In this document: positions 62,621-64,000 of the stretch, piece after piece
How the letters are laid out: every line of letters begins with the position of its first letter
Numbering within the stretch: the stretch's first letter is position 1
Assembly (NCBI RefSeq): GCF_020687745.1
Contig: NZ_JAJEWK010000012.1
Span: forward strand, 372,001 to 436,000
Direction of reading: 5' to 3'
Length of the DNA stretch: 64,000 nucleotides
Source of the DNA: Chryseobacterium sp. MFBS3-17
GTDB taxonomy: Bacteria; Bacteroidota; Bacteroidia; Flavobacteriales; Weeksellaceae
Notes under the pieces: model-generated
The model's input: the letters and a program-made list of their open reading frames with translations, nothing else
What the model was told of the DNA's origin: nothing
Databases searched by the model: none
Program-made: the position numbers and the translations under genes

Positions 62621-62954
62621 TGATTTTTTCAACTATTTCATTTTCGTTAAAAGTTATTGTTAGTCTTCCTGTATTTATTCCCGTTCCTGTCATTCCTAAA
62701 TAATAACTAAACTCTGAATTCGTTTGACTGTCAGGTTTTCCTAGAAGTTTTTCAATTTCAACCTTTTTCATTCCAACCAACTTATGATTTTTTCTTAAAT
62801 CATTCATCATTTTCCATCTTAAATCCCAATTCTCTTCTGTGTTTAAATCCGAATTTTTCCATTTGTCTGAGTCGAATTTTGCGTGTGAAATTTGTCCACA
62901 AGAGCTGAGCAGAAGTCCAATGATTATTAAATAATTTAAAAATTTAGCTTTCAT
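62604..62954 (-). CDS. Small lipoprotein, SmpA/BamE-like segment
   Basis: From ATG 62954 there are 116 residues: lipobox IGLLLSSCG, then DLRKNHKLVGMKKVEIEKLL and GKPDSQTNSEFSYYLG, which resembles the SmpA/OmlA (BamE) two-layer fold in short form, followed by RLTITFNENEIVEKINV. A named family is not certain. It shares one module with the membrane protein that overlaps it, and the two may act together. Confidence 0.65.
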   Translation of the reverse strand: MKAKFLNYLIIIGLLLSSCGQISHAKFDSDKWKNSDLNTEENWDLRWKMMNDLRKNHKLVGMKKVEIEKLLGKPDSQTNSEFSYYLGMTGTGINTGRLTITFNENEIVEKINVHQG

Positions 62955-62984
62955 ATTGCTTTGCGGTCGGTTTTTCAAAATTGC

Positions 62985-63176
62985 TGGTAACGGAAAAAGG
63001 CTTTGCGAAGTGCGGGAATTCGAAGAACTGAAAGTTCAAGAATTCAGAAACGAAGCAAATGCTTTTTCAGATTGTCTAATTTAGAGAAAAAAACAATATG
63101 AAAAGCAGTTGCGAATAATTTTGACGAAATTTCAATTAATGACTAGACCCCGCATTTTGCAAAACCTATGTTAGGC
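62985..63176 (-). repeat. attC-like palindromic site (192 bp)
   Basis: On the reverse strand: GCCTAAC (63176-63170), arm GGTTTTGCAAAATGCGGGG, middle with secondary inverted repeats (GAATTC, TTGAACTTTC), arm CCCGCACTTCGCAAAGCC, GTTACCA (62991-62985). GCCTAAC is a full match to the attC core RYYYAAC. The middle is related to that of the 58141-58338 site (shared AGATGAAAAGCAG-like and AGATTGT stretches). Confidence 0.7.
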
Positions 63177-63184
63177 GACGTTTT

Positions 63185-63883
63185 TTATTCAAGTGTTTTT
63201 TCGAGTTCTAATTTATTTCCATCGAAGTGAGATATAAATTCAGATATATCTTCACTAATTTTTCTTATTCTGATTTCGGAATCGTGATTTAAATAGTAAA
63301 CATTTGCTTTTCTATCTATCGCAATATAATTTCCATTTTCGAAATTTAATACTGTGTAATATTTATCGTTTTCGAATTCAATTTCGAAACAAAATTCTAA
63401 TTCTAATTTTCTTTTGTCTTTCATATCAAAACTTTGCAATATTTTCTCTACAATTACCTTGTCTGGATTTTGTATTGCAATTGATTTAATATCTAATTTT
63501 TCAATTTGTATTTTGTTTATATCATATACTTTATGAAATTTTTCAGGGTTTTCAGTTCCTATAAAATTCAAATTATAGTTTGCGAATGAGCAAGGTATAT
63601 TTTCAAATGATTTAGTCTTATTATTGAAAAATTTTATTCCGTTAATATTTAATATTTCATTGAAAGATTTTCTAATTTGAGTGTATCCATTTTTATCTTT
63701 AATTTCACGCATTAATGAAATTCCTTTTGGATTAATAGTAAAATAAATGTTTGTTATTTCAGAAATTTTTTTGGAATAAACAAACGCAAAATTTTCATCA
63801 AACTTATTAAGATTTTCAATAAGATGTTTTTCAATTTCTTTTACTTGTCTGATAGAAATTTTCTTTTGGAACAGTGTTTTCAT
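63185..63883 (-). CDS. Unknown protein, possibly SUKH-like
   Basis: From ATG 63883 there are 232 residues without signal peptide or membrane helix. The frame to 63946 lies in the palindromic site and is rejected. The C-terminal third (FENGNYIAIDRKANVYYLNH, ISEDISEFISHFDGNKLEL) is reminiscent of SMI1/KNR4 (SUKH) immunity-type proteins, a weak resemblance. The rest is unfamiliar. The module ends GTTAGGCGAC and GTCGCCTAAC match perfectly. Very AT-rich. Confidence 0.55.
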   Translation of the reverse strand: MKTLFQKKISIRQVKEIEKHLIENLNKFDENFAFVYSKKISEITNIYFTINPKGISLMREIKDKNGYTQIRKSFNEILNINGIKFFNNKTKSFENIPCSFANYNLNFIGTENPEKFHKVYDINKIQIEKLDIKSIAIQNPDKVIVEKILQSFDMKDKRKLELEFCFEIEFENDKYYTVLNFENGNYIAIDRKANVYYLNHDSEIRIRKISEDISEFISHFDGNKLELEKTLE

Positions 63884-63891
63884 AAAATGTC

Positions 63892-64000
63892 GCCTAACGG
63901 AAAACGCATTGGCGAAGTGGCGGATTAAATTGGACGAAAAGTTCAATTTAGCACGAAACGTAGCCGATGTGTTTTCGTGGAACTAAATTAACAAAAAAAG
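63892..64000 (-). repeat. attC-like palindromic site, cut by the window end
   Basis: Begins (plus strand) GCCTAACGGAAAACGCATTGG and CGAAGTGGCGG, the standard right-hand arm of these sites. Its middle shares about 30 nearly identical bases with the site at 58141-58338 (TTGGACGAAAAGTTCAATTT and ACGTAGCCGATG). GTTAGGC on the reverse strand matches GTTRRRY. The other arm lies past base 64000. Confidence 0.65.

Noticed and set aside
63884-63946. 21-residue N-terminal extension of the 63.2-63.9 kb protein
   Set aside because: It is encoded by the arm of the palindromic site; ATG 63883 lies just inside the module.

Overview
ORGANISM. The window looks like chromosome of a Bacteroidota, class Flavobacteriia, most likely the Chryseobacterium group (Weeksellaceae). 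Support: promoters of the form TTG-N20-TAnnTTTG (five exact cases), weak Shine-Dalgarno sequences, a type IX secretion sorting-domain fragment, a TamL-type lipoprotein Omp85, a DUF6705-like secreted protein, and an atp operon that stops after atpG without atpD/atpC. No rRNA or tRNA gene was recognised. LAYOUT. 0-8 kb: uvrA, a TonB-dependent receptor, an RSH-type HD hydrolase with a CPA2 antiporter, and a small secreted-protein gene broken by one frameshift. 8-14.6 kb: a beta-oxidation operon read leftwards (marR, fadN-type HAD/ECH, a four-helix-bundle gene, thiolase, acyl-CoA dehydrogenase) with a 30-bp perfect palindrome at its promoter. 14.6-25 kb: a tlpA/FecCD permease/FecE ATPase operon, a ferredoxin-type reductase, SanA-like protein, tamL divergent from and overlapping a SpoU methyltransferase gene, ALDH, SDR, and an orphan T9SS domain. 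25.5-35 kb: rpsF-rpsR-rplI, a 2-oxoacid dehydrogenase E2, SAM-hydroxide adenosyltransferase, phoH, three small outer-membrane barrels, a secreted jelly-roll protein, ffh. 35-40.5 kb: atp operon (AtpI-like protein, atpB-E-F-H-A-G). 40.6-42.6 kb: an AT-rich pair, a JAMM-motif lipoprotein plus a DUF6705-like protein. 42.6-49.1 kb: a LytTR two-component system, a 750-bp intergenic region holding two similarly organised promoter-plus-hairpin units (candidate small RNAs), corC/hlyC, clpS, trxB, crcB. 49.1-49.9 kb: a 34-bp palindrome and a nine-to-ten-copy 51-bp tandem array. 49.9-55.2 kb: cls, macro-domain protein, DUF4180, RibD-like reductase, XAC2610-like protein, GNAT and VOC proteins. ACCESSORY END. 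55.3-64 kb is an AT-rich array of modules read leftwards. Each intact module begins with GTT plus about 7 module-specific bases and ends with the reverse complement of exactly those bases before AAC. Between modules lie 58-198 bp imperfect palindromes. This is the architecture of integron gene cassettes and their attC sites. The cargo includes an arsenic-resistance operon bracketed by a 175-bp direct repeat, a DUF4041/GIY-YIG protein, a CbrC-like protein, a lipoprotein/membrane-protein pair, a possible SUKH-like protein, an ORF-less module, and a module with an in-frame fusion of a tyrosine recombinase to an IS91 transposase. No integron integrase is in view; if the reading is right it should lie beyond base 64000. 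The array is the best candidate for an undescribed system here; the twin small-RNA units beside the LytTR system are the second.
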